A stretch of DNA of 64,000 nt from Rhodobiaceae bacterium (GTDB lineage Bacteria; Pseudomonadota; Alphaproteobacteria; Parvibaculales; Parvibaculaceae), in NCBI GenBank assembly GCA_003330885.1, contig CP030277.1, positions 1,798,001 through 1,862,000 on the forward strand, read 5' to 3'. The notes beneath the pieces were generated by a model. It did no database searches. It saw only the letters and a program-made list of their open reading frames with translations, and was not told the DNA's origin. Every line of letters starts with the position of its first letter. Positions within the stretch are counted from its first letter, which is position 1. Shown here piece after piece: positions 63,841 to 64,000 of the stretch. The translations under genes and the position numbers were made by a program.

Positions 63841-64000
63841 ATGTCCCATGTTCTCACTCTTATAGGCAATACCAGCACAGAGCTCACGCAAGATCACGTT
63901 GATGCCGTTGCCAGCGCCCTAAAGACCCCTGGCGCGTCCGACTGGTTGAACGCCGGACATGCCTGCGATCTACCCCTGGAAGCAGTAGATACATCAACGA
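63841..64000 (+). CDS. serB: Phosphoserine phosphatase, N-terminal part, cut by the window edge
   Basis: The first 53 residues are visible, beginning MSHVLTLIGNTSTELTQDHV and ending in a segment like the N-terminal non-catalytic domain of alphaproteobacterial SerB (WLNAGHACDLPL). The divergent miaA-serB pair is a common arrangement in this class. The catalytic haloacid-dehalogenase domain lies outside the window, so the call rests on the start and the context. Confidence 0.75.
   Translation, partial: MSHVLTLIGNTSTELTQDHVDAVASALKTPGASDWLNAGHACDLPLEAVDTST

Overview
The window looks like a piece of an alphaproteobacterial chromosome; the genus cannot be fixed from the sequence alone. The right third (about 44.0-64.0 kb) is ordinary core genome: a tRNA-Lys, the cell-shape block mreB-mreC-mreD-mrdA-rodA, leuA, a LysR regulator, purT, a zinc-type ArsR/CDF pair, and the branched-chain amino acid genes ilvD, ilvC, ilvN and ilvB, followed by miaA and the start of serB. 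Five copies of a short intergenic repeat lie in this part, and I found none in the rest.

The left two thirds (1-44.0 kb) read as an old, decayed genomic island rich in metal, envelope and respiration genes. It abuts the 3' end of tRNA-Lys. Next to the tRNA lies a tyrosine integrase pseudogene with three in-frame stops and at least two frameshifts, plus the tail of a serine recombinase. The island also carries fragments of an IS3-type and an IS1-type transposase, a ThiF-like gene, an HTH gene, a CzcA-type pump and a short-chain dehydrogenase, so it has been rearranged repeatedly and has probably lost its mobility.

Region by region: 1-20 kb is a heavy-metal block. Two diverged copies of a mercury operon (merT, merP, merF, merA with merR) face each other as an inverted repeat at 571-3510 and 15469-19194. 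Between them lie a multicopper oxidase, a short CDF transporter with its own MerR-type regulator, lspA, and a czcCBA-type RND efflux operon that ends in a secreted TPR protein. The right mer copy has gained a 180-residue membrane protein between two copies of the MerR operator.

20.3-26.4 kb is a lipid A modification module: response regulator, sensor kinase, EptA/MCR-type phosphoethanolamine transferase, and a protein that fuses a PAP2 phosphatase to a diacylglycerol kinase. Matching direct repeats with 11-bp spacing lie upstream of both the regulator gene and eptA. From 27 to 34 kb there is an MFS transporter and two more, mutually related, two-component systems, one of them preceded by a PepSY protein. 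A cytochrome bo-type quinol oxidase operon (cyoABCD, 34.4-38.3 kb) follows, and then two divergent-family DUF347-type membrane proteins (39 and 41 kb).

Functionally, the island gives mercury uptake and reduction, efflux of divalent or monovalent heavy metals, periplasmic copper or metal oxidation, lipid A decoration, and an alternative terminal oxidase, each with its own local regulator. Assignments rest on motifs and gene order read by eye; no database search was run.
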